From the NCBI GenBank assembly GCA_039194995.1, contig JBCCVR010000002.1, positions 1 through 64,000 of the forward strand: a DNA stretch of 64,000 nt, written 5' to 3'. The notes under the pieces were generated by a model. That model was not told the DNA's origin. It was given only the letters and a program-made list of their open reading frames with translations, and searched no databases. Positions 25,744 through 33,977 of this stretch are shown here, piece after piece. The stretch comes from CCY15215 sp039194995. Lineage in GTDB: Bacteria; Cyanobacteriota; Cyanobacteriia; Cyanobacteriales; Spirulinaceae. A program made the position numbers and the translations under genes. Positions within the stretch are counted from its first letter, which is position 1; the number at the start of each line of letters is the position of its first letter.

Positions 25744-26340
25744 CTAATTTTTCTGACAATGACTCAGAATCTCGCGATCGCTCTCGCTTAATTCTTCTAG
25801 TTTTTGAAAGCCTTGCAAGCCAATCGCGCGCATCACTCCGTTACTCGTGGTAACCGTACCGCGATCTTCAAGGGTAATTTCGTGAGGATAGCTCGTGCCG
25901 CCTAACTCTTCTACTGCTAGATTCAATTGTCGATTTTCCACCGTACCGACGAAACAAGCATATTCAGAAGCCACTTGATAGAATGCCCCTTGGGTGATGC
26001 CTTGGCGGACTTCAAAAATGACGTAAGTGACTCCATATTGCCCGGCTTGGTTAGATTCAGCGAAGATATACGCACCATCTGCAAAGGGAGAAATCTCATT
26101 AACGTCTCTTGTTTCTCGTTCTACTACAGGAGATTTAACCTTGTTTAAGCCTTCAATCCTTATCTGGGCGATCGCGGGGAGGGTATTGGCAATCGCAAAA
26201 GGAATAATAGCCGCCCAACCCAGATTAATGGTACGCAATGGAGCTAAAATAGACTTGAGTAAAATAGGCTTGACTCGACTGGGCTTTACAAACAGTCGAG
26301 TCGCCATACGCGAGATTTTTTGTAAGGTCAAATTCAACAT
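25744..26340 (-). CDS. Secreted protein of unknown function
   Basis: A 198-residue protein. A hydrophobic stretch (INLGWAAIIPFAIANTLPAIAQ) ending near residue 58 looks like a signal peptide or anchor with an unusually long basic N-region, so the true start may be further downstream. The mature part contains SPFADGAYIFAESNQAGQYG, YVIFEVRQGITQGAFY and YACFVG, a pattern recurring in uncharacterised cyanobacterial secreted proteins. No catalytic motif is visible. Confidence 0.65.
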   Translation of the reverse strand: MLNLTLQKISRMATRLFVKPSRVKPILLKSILAPLRTINLGWAAIIPFAIANTLPAIAQIRIEGLNKVKSPVVERETRDVNEISPFADGAYIFAESNQAGQYGVTYVIFEVRQGITQGAFYQVASEYACFVGTVENRQLNLAVEELGGTSYPHEITLEDRGTVTTSNGVMRAIGLQGFQKLEELSESDREILSHCQKN

Positions 26341-26737
26341 GATTCGGACACCCTTATCGCAGCTAGATCCGTAAACTTTTTTCAAAGTTTCTTATCCTTT
26401 CAATTTAGCGAATTCAAGCAAAACAAGGAGAGTAGACTGGTATTTTTGTGTCCTAAATTAGACAAAATTTATTATTTTTTCAGATTTTTTTCGCTTTGAG
26501 ATAATTTTTTTATCGTTTGCTCAAGATTTGTTACAGAGATGGCAAGGTCAGCGATCGCAAAATCAGAGTCAAAATTTTTTCTCGCGAGTAGAAAAATACT
26601 CAAAAATGTCAGTGGGAAGGCACTGAGGCTGGCCGAGGAGAAATAATTGAGTACAGTAGATTAAAAGGAAAGACTTTCTCTTCCTTTGCGTGCATCAATG
26701 GCTAGACTTAAACTCTCTCCCATCCCCTTACCCAACG
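26341..26737. other. AT-rich divergent promoter region
   Basis: About 400 bases between two divergent genes. It is very A/T-rich (long T-runs at 26470-26515) and must hold both promoters. No single -35/-10 pair stands out. An alternative GTG start of the cyclase gene at 26690 is possible. Confidence 0.45.
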
Positions 26738-28381
26738 ATGACCGAGCTAAAATTGCGCTTGCATATCGAGGGCAATCCCGAAAGTATTGTCCCCGTCACG
26801 ACCGACGAATTGATTATCGGTCGTCTACCCGAGTGCGATATTTGTCTTCCCTTCTCAGAAGTTTCCCGCAATCACAGTCGTTTGTTTAGGGGGGCTGGTG
26901 GCAAATGGTTTGTTGAAGATATGGGAAGCACCAATGGAACGATTGTCAATCAAAATCTAATTGCGGCAGCTTGGGAACTGCAAGCGGATGATGCCATTCA
27001 AATTGGCAATGCTTTTCTGTTCGTCTCGTTACGGGATTCCGAAATCACCAAAAGTACCGTCGCACGCGATCGCAATACCATTTTACGCAACGCGGAGGAA
27101 CTGCAAAAGCAGTGGTTAAATGTCGATAAGGCCCATCCCGAGGAAGCGGATTCTCAAAGAGCGATCGCCAGGCTGCGCTATTTGGTGGAAATTTCCAAGG
27201 ATCTCAGTTCTGCCGAATCCATCGAAGCGATCTTTGAAAAAGTCAAACGGGTTGTTTTCCAAGAAATTCCAGCCATTCAGCGTTTTACCTTATTAGTTGA
27301 TGTTGAAGGCAATGGAGAATTGCAGCCCATCGAATCAGCTTCGCGGCAGAGTTTGGATTCATCGAAAACCCATACCTACAGTTGGATTGGTCGCAGTATT
27401 TGCAAGCGGGTTTTTGAAGAGAAAGTGGCGATTAAAACCGTCGACGCACAAGAAGACGAGCGTTTTGAAGGAGAACACAGCATCTTAGCTAAGGGGATTC
27501 GCGGCGCTTTGGCAGTGCCGATTTGGGATCGCGATCGCGTAGTGGGAGTTCTCTATGCCGATGCCAGTTTAAAGCTGAAGGAGTCCGATGCCTTCGAAGA
27601 TGAGGAAGATTTGAGCTTCTTTTCCACCCTTGCCAACCTCGTCGCCTATAGCGTCCAACGTTGGCTATTGACGCGCAAACTACAGGAGGAGGCTAAAATT
27701 CGCCAACAATTGGAACGCTACCACTCTCCGGGGATCGTGCAACAGTTAATTGCGGTCGGTGCTTTAGAAAACGGTCGTCTCAAACCCAAAGAAGCAGAAA
27801 TCAGCATTATTTTTGCCGATATTGTTGGATTTACCGATATGTCCGAAACCATGACCCCGAAACAAATCGCTCAGTTACTCGATCGCTTTTTCGAGGAAAT
27901 GTTGCAATACGTGTTCGCCCGAGGCGGGACGCTCGATAAGTTTATCGGCGATTGTATTATGGCTTTTTTTGGCGCACCGGAACCCCAAGCGGATCATGCC
28001 GATCGCGCTGTGATGGCAGCCTTAGAAATGTTACAGCGTTTGGATCGCCTCAATGAGGCCAAAATCTTCAAGGAGATGGGAGTTGGACAGCCCTTACAGT
28101 TGCGCGTGGGAATTAATAGTGGTAAGGCTGTGGTAGGAGATGTCGGCAGTTATCAACGGGTAGACTATACGGTTTTAGGATCTACCGTTAATTTGGCTTC
28201 TCGTTTGGAAGTGAGTTGTCCGCCGAGCGAATGTACGATTTCCGAGGCAACCCACGCACTATTACATAAAAAAGAAGGGTTTTATTTGGTGGGCGAACGC
28301 AATTTTAAGGGCATTCATCGACGCATTCCCGTTTACCAAACGAGGAGAAACAAGAAAGACGCGATCGCTAAAGAGGCATAA
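26738..28381 (+). CDS. FHA-GAF-class III nucleotidyl cyclase
   Basis: Predicted adenylate/guanylate cyclase of 547 residues. FHA domain: ELIIGRLPECDICLPF, SRNHSRLF and MGSTNGTIVN, the phosphothreonine-binding signature. GAF domain ~145-330. Cyclase domain ~365-540: ISIIFADIVGFTDMSE with metal-binding Asp, TLDKFIGDCIMAFFG, and VGDVGSYQRVDYTVLGSTVN. The Lys (DKFIGD) and Asp (VDYTVLG) positions favour ATP over GTP. The FHA domain suggests gating by Ser/Thr phosphorylation, and Ser/Thr kinases occur at 45-48 kb. ATG 26738 preferred; a GTG 16 codons upstream is possible. Confidence 0.9.
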   Translation: MTELKLRLHIEGNPESIVPVTTDELIIGRLPECDICLPFSEVSRNHSRLFRGAGGKWFVEDMGSTNGTIVNQNLIAAAWELQADDAIQIGNAFLFVSLRDSEITKSTVARDRNTILRNAEELQKQWLNVDKAHPEEADSQRAIARLRYLVEISKDLSSAESIEAIFEKVKRVVFQEIPAIQRFTLLVDVEGNGELQPIESASRQSLDSSKTHTYSWIGRSICKRVFEEKVAIKTVDAQEDERFEGEHSILAKGIRGALAVPIWDRDRVVGVLYADASLKLKESDAFEDEEDLSFFSTLANLVAYSVQRWLLTRKLQEEAKIRQQLERYHSPGIVQQLIAVGALENGRLKPKEAEISIIFADIVGFTDMSETMTPKQIAQLLDRFFEEMLQYVFARGGTLDKFIGDCIMAFFGAPEPQADHADRAVMAALEMLQRLDRLNEAKIFKEMGVGQPLQLRVGINSGKAVVGDVGSYQRVDYTVLGSTVNLASRLEVSCPPSECTISEATHALLHKKEGFYLVGERNFKGIHRRIPVYQTRRNKKDAIAKEA

Positions 28382-28386
28382 CAAAT

Positions 28387-29496
28387 ATGAGTCAAAGGGT
28401 TCTAATTTTAGGCGGTTGCGGCAGAATTGGTCGCAGTATTGCCGACGATCTTTTAACACATACCCATTCTACTGTTATTGTTACCAGTCGTCAGTTGAGA
28501 GGGGGGAGCATCGGGAGCGGAGGGAGAAGGGAGTTTTTGCAGTTGGATTTGGCCGATCGCGATCGCCTCTCTCAAGCGATTCGAAATTGCGATTTGGTTG
28601 TCCATTGTGCGGGACCGTTTGATTATCGCGATGCTTCGGTTTTGCAATCTTGCATTGAATTGGGGGTGAATTATCTCGATGTGAGCGATCGCCCTCCTTT
28701 TGTGAAAAAAGCGCTGACCTATCGAGAAGCGGCTCAAAAAGCGGGAGTCATGGCGATTTTAAGTACGGGGGTGTTTCCGGGAATTTCTAACAGCATGGCA
28801 CGCCTTGGGGTGGAGTCTTTGGATCGGGCAGAAAAAATTTATCTTGATTATGTCGTCGCGGGATCGGGAGGTGCGGGGGTTACGGTGATGCGAACCACCT
28901 TTTTAGGCTTGCAACATCCTTTTCAGGCTTGGATTGACGGACAATGGCAAGAGGTTTTACCCTATAGCGATCGCGTTGTGACCGACTTTCCCGAACCCTA
29001 TGGAAAAGTGGGCGTTTATTGGTTTGAAGTGGCAGAAACTTATAGTTTAGTGGAATCGTTTCCTGACGTACAAACCGTGGTGACAAAGTTTGGTTCGTTT
29101 CCGGGTTTTTACAATTATTTAACTTGGCTCACGGCTCGATTTGCTCCTTCATCTTGGTTACAGAAAAATATTGAATTTTTATCCCGCAGTGCTTATAAAA
29201 TGACCGAATTAACCGATCCTTTTAGTGGGGTTGGCATGGCAATGTCAGTTCGAGTTGAAGGCATGAAAGCAGGTCAAAAAACAACCGCTTTTGTCAATTT
29301 TTTTCATCCTCATACCGCTACGGCTGCGGGATATGGAACGGGAAGTGTTGCGAGATCGCTTCTGATGGGAGAGTTAGATAAACCGGGTGTTTGGCCGGTA
29401 GAACAAGCATTACCAACCGCTATTTTTCAACGGGAGATGGAAACGAGAAAGATTGCGCTCGAGGTGCGGCTGAGCGATCGCTACGCCAATTTATAA
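28387..29496 (+). CDS. Saccharopine-dehydrogenase-like NAD(P)-binding protein
   Basis: A 369-residue protein with an N-terminal Rossmann fold (VLILGGCGRIGRSIADDLL), CDLVVHCAGPF and ATG-like STGVFPGISNSMA, as in the saccharopine dehydrogenase / carboxynorspermidine synthase-type superfamily. The substrate is not deducible; members in cyanobacteria are mostly uncharacterised. It starts five bases after the cyclase stop, so the two genes are very likely co-transcribed. An internal Gly/Ser/Arg-rich stretch (RGGSIGSGGRRE) lies in the Rossmann loop. Confidence 0.82.
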   Translation: MSQRVLILGGCGRIGRSIADDLLTHTHSTVIVTSRQLRGGSIGSGGRREFLQLDLADRDRLSQAIRNCDLVVHCAGPFDYRDASVLQSCIELGVNYLDVSDRPPFVKKALTYREAAQKAGVMAILSTGVFPGISNSMARLGVESLDRAEKIYLDYVVAGSGGAGVTVMRTTFLGLQHPFQAWIDGQWQEVLPYSDRVVTDFPEPYGKVGVYWFEVAETYSLVESFPDVQTVVTKFGSFPGFYNYLTWLTARFAPSSWLQKNIEFLSRSAYKMTELTDPFSGVGMAMSVRVEGMKAGQKTTAFVNFFHPHTATAAGYGTGSVARSLLMGELDKPGVWPVEQALPTAIFQREMETRKIALEVRLSDRYANL

Positions 29497-29520
29497 TAGG
29501 AAGAACCTAGATTTTTAATA

Positions 29521-29976
29521 ATGTACAATAAACAGTATAGATTAAACCAATTTCTGATTGATTTAGCAGCATTTTTTGAAAAATACTACTCGCAAGGAGT
29601 GACTGAGATTGTCGTGACAGAAGAAGATCGATCTATTTTAATTACTTTCTCTGGTGATTGTCATTCTAGGATTGAATTAACTTCATGTGGTGAGGAAGTC
29701 ATCATAACATTTTCTGAGTCTCATTGGCATATTGACAATTATAATGAACCATGTGATATGAATAAGATTTATTGGAATGCGATTCATATAATTATGGATA
29801 TTCTCGATCGCAAAATAGGAACATATTCGTTCTGGAATAATGATGTATATTTGGGAGGTGCATCTTTTGAACTTCCAATCGAAGAAGCGTTGTTATCTGC
29901 TAGAAATACATTTAAAAACACAAGTGAAATTCATGTGAAACGGTGGGGAAGTCCCACTGAAATTTACAAATATTGA
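29521..29976 (+). CDS. Hypothetical protein, AT-rich
   Basis: A 151-residue soluble acidic protein with no recognised domain. Codon use is noticeably more A/T-rich than in neighbouring genes and only one CGATCG-type motif is present, hinting at recent acquisition. Size and isolated position are reminiscent of immunity-type proteins, but no toxin is adjacent; this is speculation. It follows the saccharopine-dehydrogenase-like gene by 24 bases. Confidence 0.6.
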   Translation: MYNKQYRLNQFLIDLAAFFEKYYSQGVTEIVVTEEDRSILITFSGDCHSRIELTSCGEEVIITFSESHWHIDNYNEPCDMNKIYWNAIHIIMDILDRKIGTYSFWNNDVYLGGASFELPIEEALLSARNTFKNTSEIHVKRWGSPTEIYKY

Positions 29977-30006
29977 GAATTTATAAATAATTGGCAAAAT
30001 CTCCAA

Positions 30007-30498
30007 CTACTCGATCGCAATATTTTCCACAAATAATAATTCCTTACCGCGATCGCCATGCTTCATCCCGTAAACTTGCAACTCATAGTTTCCGGGTTCT
30101 AAATCTGTTAGCATTCCATCAATGGAATAGTTGCAAGAACAGCGACAATACTGACCCTCATTCCGTTCGATAATCGTGATGACATTATCGTTAACTTGAC
30201 TGTCTAATTGAATATCCGCACAACAGGCATGCCCCAAACGATGGGAAAATAAAACCGTATTTTTTTTAACCTCAACCTGAATATCGGTGGGATAAAACTC
30301 ATTTTTTAGGTTTTTCTGGGAACACGATCGCAAAAAATCATCCTCGCAACCCGTTACAGAGAAGGTCAACTGCGGTAATTCGTTCGCAACTGCTGCTGAA
30401 GTTGGATTAGAACTCGAAGTTTGACCTCGAACTGCTAACCCAAAACCCGAAGCGACAATTAAAGCAGGTGTTAAAAAAGAGAGGAGATATTTATGCAC
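30007..30498 (-). CDS. Secreted cysteine-rich protein of unknown function
   Basis: A 163-residue protein with a clear signal peptide (MHKYLLSFLTPALIVASGFG, cleavage probably after VRG/Q near residue 25). The mature part is about 140 residues with eight Cys: one in TGCEDDF, one in RSCSQK, a HACCADI pair, and a YCRCSC cluster, so disulfides or metal binding are likely. The end DLEPGNYELQVYG suggests a beta-sandwich fold. Function unknown. Expressed away from the pmbA-tldD unit after a hairpin. Confidence 0.65.
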   Translation of the reverse strand: MHKYLLSFLTPALIVASGFGLAVRGQTSSSNPTSAAVANELPQLTFSVTGCEDDFLRSCSQKNLKNEFYPTDIQVEVKKNTVLFSHRLGHACCADIQLDSQVNDNVITIIERNEGQYCRCSCNYSIDGMLTDLEPGNYELQVYGMKHGDRGKELLFVENIAIE

Positions 30499-30624
30499 GA
30501 TACCGATCCCTTATTAAAAATTTTCAATGCGATGTATCAATCCCTTTAATTTCCCGATTGGAAGAATTGAGAGATTTATTGAATTGTATAAGTCTTGGCC
30601 TATTTTTCTAACTATATACGACAA

Positions 30625-30659
30625 ATATCCCGATGGCTATTTTTATGTCATCGGGATAT
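30625..30659 (-). terminator. Stem-loop downstream of the tldE gene
   Basis: ATATCCCGATG (30625-30635) and CATCGGGATAT (30649-30659) form a perfect 11-bp stem with a 13-base loop. It lies 120 bases after the protease gene stop, before the secreted-protein gene. No U-tract follows on either strand, so termination or RNA-end stabilisation is equally possible. Confidence 0.5.
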
Positions 30660-30780
30660 ATTGAAAGGATGAAGAATTGCAGAAAGAGCGTAAAGAAGGA
30701 ATGAAGAAGCAGAGAAACGCTGAATTTTCGAGGGAAAAAGGCAGTATTTCTTCTTTTTAACCTACTGCTCAATTCAATAA

Positions 30781-32145
30781 TTAATTCTCACTATTTTCTC
30801 CAGCATTCTCTCCCGTGATTGAAAGACTCTCAACCCAGATTCTCGGACAAACTCCCGAGGGGGTGAGTTCTGGTTCTTTTTCCACGTAAATAATAGATTT
30901 TAAGACTTCGCGAATATCTCCAGCAACGGTTCCAGAATCGATGCTGACGCGATCGCCTTTGTTGAGCAACCAACCATCAAAGGGGAGAGAAAAAGAGCCT
31001 TGCAGGGAATTTACACCTGCGTGGAGGGCATTTAATTCATCGATTAAGATGAGATTTTCTTCTTTTTCCAGTTGATATTCTTGTTCGGCGGGTTTCCCTT
31101 GAAACACATGATAAAAATGGGGACCGACAGTGATTTTTGCACCTAAATTAGCGTGTCCCGTCGGTTGGGTATTCATGCGTTTTGCCGTCCCCGCACTGTG
31201 TAAAAATCCCGTGAGGATGCCTTCGGTAATTAAGGGGGTGCGACGGGTGGGCGTGCCTTCCCCATCAAAGGTTTCTGCGGAGACATTCTCTTGATGCAAA
31301 GCATCATCGCAAACAGATAATAGGGGGGAAGCGATCGCGTCTCCTAAAGATTCGGGAGTCGATAAACTTTGCTTGTCAAGAATGCTTTGGGCATTGACCA
31401 TGTTAGAAAATGCCCCCAATAAACTCAAAAAGGCTTCGGCGGAGAACACCACGCGATATTTCCCCGAAGGAACTTTTTGATAGTTTAAATGGCTGATGGT
31501 TTTTTCTGAGGCTTCTTGAATGCAGTCGGCGATCGCCAGTTCGTTCATACCCGGACTCATGCGAAAACTGCCAGCACTGCGGGGTTTTTTCCCTTCTTCG
31601 TCAGTTTTGGTATAGAGATAGACCATTGCATAGGTGCGTCCTTCTTCCCGCAATGCCCCTTCGCTGTTGAGGTAAAAGCGATCGATATCCTGTTGGGACA
31701 TACTGTTGTAGGGGACGCTTTCGATCGCCGGATGGGTCCCGAGTAACTGCTTTTCTGCGGCGAGTAACTTGGAAATGAGATCGGCGACGGGAACTTGACC
31801 GGCTTTATCGTATTTCACCTCGGGCAGAGGGTTGGTCGCTTCCGGGCTAAAATCGGGGATATTATCTTTGACCCCAAAAAAACTCGCCTCGCAAGCGGTT
31901 TGCAATGCCAACTTAATGCCGTTGCGATCGATATCCGTGGTACTCGTCACCCCCACGGTATCGTTCTCATTCCAAACCCGAACGATGACGCTAGAACGGT
32001 TGGAGGATTTGACTTGTTTGGGTTCGCCGCGATCGACTTGCACGTTGGTCGAGTCGATGGAAGACCCGTAGATATCGTATTTTTTGATGCCAAGCGATCG
32101 GGCGATATCCCCCGCATAGTTGGCTAATTCTCGAACTTGGATCAT
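30781..32145 (-). CDS. pmbA: TldE/PmbA-family protease subunit
   Basis: The non-catalytic-looking partner of the TldD/TldE heterodimeric metalloprotease, which trims unfolded peptides, some RiPP leaders and the antitoxin CcdA in enterobacteria. The 454-residue protein has the family N-terminus (YGSSIDSTNVQVDRGEPKQV), GEGTPTRRTPLITEGILTGF and the C-terminal GEIREV-like AGDIREVLKSI. It lacks the HExxxH zinc motif present in its neighbour. It is encoded 91 bases downstream of tldD on the same strand. Confidence 0.88.
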   Translation of the reverse strand: MIQVRELANYAGDIARSLGIKKYDIYGSSIDSTNVQVDRGEPKQVKSSNRSSVIVRVWNENDTVGVTSTTDIDRNGIKLALQTACEASFFGVKDNIPDFSPEATNPLPEVKYDKAGQVPVADLISKLLAAEKQLLGTHPAIESVPYNSMSQQDIDRFYLNSEGALREEGRTYAMVYLYTKTDEEGKKPRSAGSFRMSPGMNELAIADCIQEASEKTISHLNYQKVPSGKYRVVFSAEAFLSLLGAFSNMVNAQSILDKQSLSTPESLGDAIASPLLSVCDDALHQENVSAETFDGEGTPTRRTPLITEGILTGFLHSAGTAKRMNTQPTGHANLGAKITVGPHFYHVFQGKPAEQEYQLEKEENLILIDELNALHAGVNSLQGSFSLPFDGWLLNKGDRVSIDSGTVAGDIREVLKSIIYVEKEPELTPSGVCPRIWVESLSITGENAGENSEN

Positions 32146-32152
32146 GTTCGTT

Positions 32153-32186
32153 GTTTGTGGTTCGTTGTTTGTTGTTTGTTGTTGGG
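32153..32186. repeat. Heptamer repeat array between tldD and pmbA
   Basis: TTGTTTG/TTGTTGT units fill much of the 91-base spacer between the two protease genes, immediately upstream of the pmbA start. Same family as at 8.6, 20.6, 23.6 and 42.0 kb. Confidence 0.75.
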
Positions 32187-32236
32187 GAGAATTTTCCGAC
32201 TTTTCTCCCCATCTTCCGACGCTTCCCTATCTCCTC

Positions 32237-33709
32237 TTATCGTCCGCCGACGGTGATGGAATCAACCTTAATATGGGGCTGTCCGACGGTGACGTAAACG
32301 CTACCGCTAATTGAGCCGCAAAAACCGGGGGCGAGGCTGAGATCGTCGGAACAGAGGGAAATTTTGTTCATAATTTCCTTGGCTTCTCCGATTAAAATTG
32401 CCCCTTTTAAAGGCTTGGTGACTTTTCCTTTTTCGATGAGATAGGCTTCGTCAACGCCAAAGTTAAATTCTCCCGTGGGACCGACGCTTCCGCCGCCCAT
32501 TTTCTTGCAATAAATTCCTTTATCGATGGAAGCAAATAGGGCATCCAAACTGTAAGGACCGGGGGCAATGTAGGTATTCCGCATCCGAGAAGCCGCCGCA
32601 TAGGTATAGTTTTGACGGCGACCGCTGCCCGTGCGAGGATGTCCGGTACGCACGGATCCGGCGCGATCGGCGAGAAAGTTTTTCAAAATGCCATTTTCAA
32701 TCAATAGGGTGCGTTGGGTGGGCATTCCTTCATCATCCATATCGAGAGATCCAAACGCATCTTCCGATCGCCCTTCATCCCAAGCCGTTAAGTTTTCATG
32801 GGCAATTTTTTCGCCTTTTTTATCTAGAAAAGGCGTTGTTTGCCGTTCGATTTGAGTGGTTTCTAATAAATGTCCGCAGGCTTCGTGGAAAATTACGCCG
32901 CCGAAGTGATTGGCCATAATAATCGGATAATTTCCCGATTCGACGTAATCTGCATAGAGCATTTTTCCGGCCGTTTCTGCCAATTCTGCGGCGGTTTTTT
33001 CATAACCCCAATTGCGCAAGAAATCCGGATCGCTGGTATCGCCATCCCGCAAACCGTTGGAGGAACGATTTTCGCCATCGGCGCAGAGTAAATTCGAGCC
33101 TACCGTTTGTGTCAGGCGAATATCACGGGCAAATGTACCATCACTCGCAGCAATCATCACTTCTTGCCAATCCCGAGAATACATACTGCGGCGAGATTGA
33201 ATATGAGAGGCTTTCTTTGCAAGTTGGTCGTTAGCCGCAAGTAAAATATCTCCCATTTCTTGCATGGTGCTACATTCGGGCAACCATTTTTCCTTGTCTT
33301 TTGCGGCGGCATAGTCCCGAATCATTTCGAGGTAAATTTCGGGAACGTAAGCATTGGGAGAAGGTAGGTTCAATCCTAAAATCGAGAGTCCTTTTTCAAG
33401 GGCAGTCTTCAAGCCATTAAAAGATAAATCGTTCGTGCTAACATAACAATCTCCTTTACCGCGAAATACTCGCACGCCAGCCCCTGTCGCCAATCGGGGG
33501 CTAATGCTGGTAATGGCATCTTCCTCTGCCAGACAACTGATATAGTTAGTTCGTTCTAGAAAAATCTCAATAAAGTCGGCTCCGGCTGCCCGTCCGAGTC
33601 CGAGAAGTGTTGAAAGGGGCGCTTCCCATGTAATATCAAAACATTCTGGGGTTGAGATGTATTGAAGGTCGGGCAATTCTTTGGTTAGTAGAAGCGTACT
33701 TGGAGACAT
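32237..33709 (-). CDS. tldD: TldD-family zinc metalloprotease
   Basis: Catalytic subunit of the TldD/TldE protease. The 490-residue protein carries the zinc-binding HEACGH (H-E-x3-H) near residue 272 in the context IIFHEACGHLLETTQIE, plus the conserved GMPTQRTLLIENGILKNFL and the C-terminal MGGGSVGPTGEFNFGVDEAY block containing the third ligand region. Together with pmbA it forms a standard pair. No RiPP precursor or CcdA-like antitoxin is recognisable nearby, so its substrate here is unknown. Confidence 0.92.
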   Translation of the reverse strand: MSPSTLLLTKELPDLQYISTPECFDITWEAPLSTLLGLGRAAGADFIEIFLERTNYISCLAEEDAITSISPRLATGAGVRVFRGKGDCYVSTNDLSFNGLKTALEKGLSILGLNLPSPNAYVPEIYLEMIRDYAAAKDKEKWLPECSTMQEMGDILLAANDQLAKKASHIQSRRSMYSRDWQEVMIAASDGTFARDIRLTQTVGSNLLCADGENRSSNGLRDGDTSDPDFLRNWGYEKTAAELAETAGKMLYADYVESGNYPIIMANHFGGVIFHEACGHLLETTQIERQTTPFLDKKGEKIAHENLTAWDEGRSEDAFGSLDMDDEGMPTQRTLLIENGILKNFLADRAGSVRTGHPRTGSGRRQNYTYAAASRMRNTYIAPGPYSLDALFASIDKGIYCKKMGGGSVGPTGEFNFGVDEAYLIEKGKVTKPLKGAILIGEAKEIMNKISLCSDDLSLAPGFCGSISGSVYVTVGQPHIKVDSITVGGR

Positions 33710-33977
33710 AGTTAGTCAATAAACTGTGCTAAAGGTCGATTGAGTTATAAACCCTTCCTTGGCGAGGAATCGCAGCGATCGCAACCTTGATGTTTGGAGA
33801 AAGCCACCAACATTGGATTGGGAGATATCGCCCCAAAGATGCGATCGCACTTTGTCCAGTTTAACAAAATCCTCTGATTTTCCAACCCCGCAAAACCTGT
33901 AGTATTGCAAATTACGAATTAAATTTGGCAAATCTGTCATTGGGAGTAGAGTTTAAGTATTGAAAATCGGCTGTTAT

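Noticed and set aside
33716..33940. 74-codon ORF between tldD and the dynamin-like gene
   Set aside because: No motif, no ribosome-binding site, atypical composition; considered as a possible RiPP precursor for TldD but lacks any leader/core pattern.
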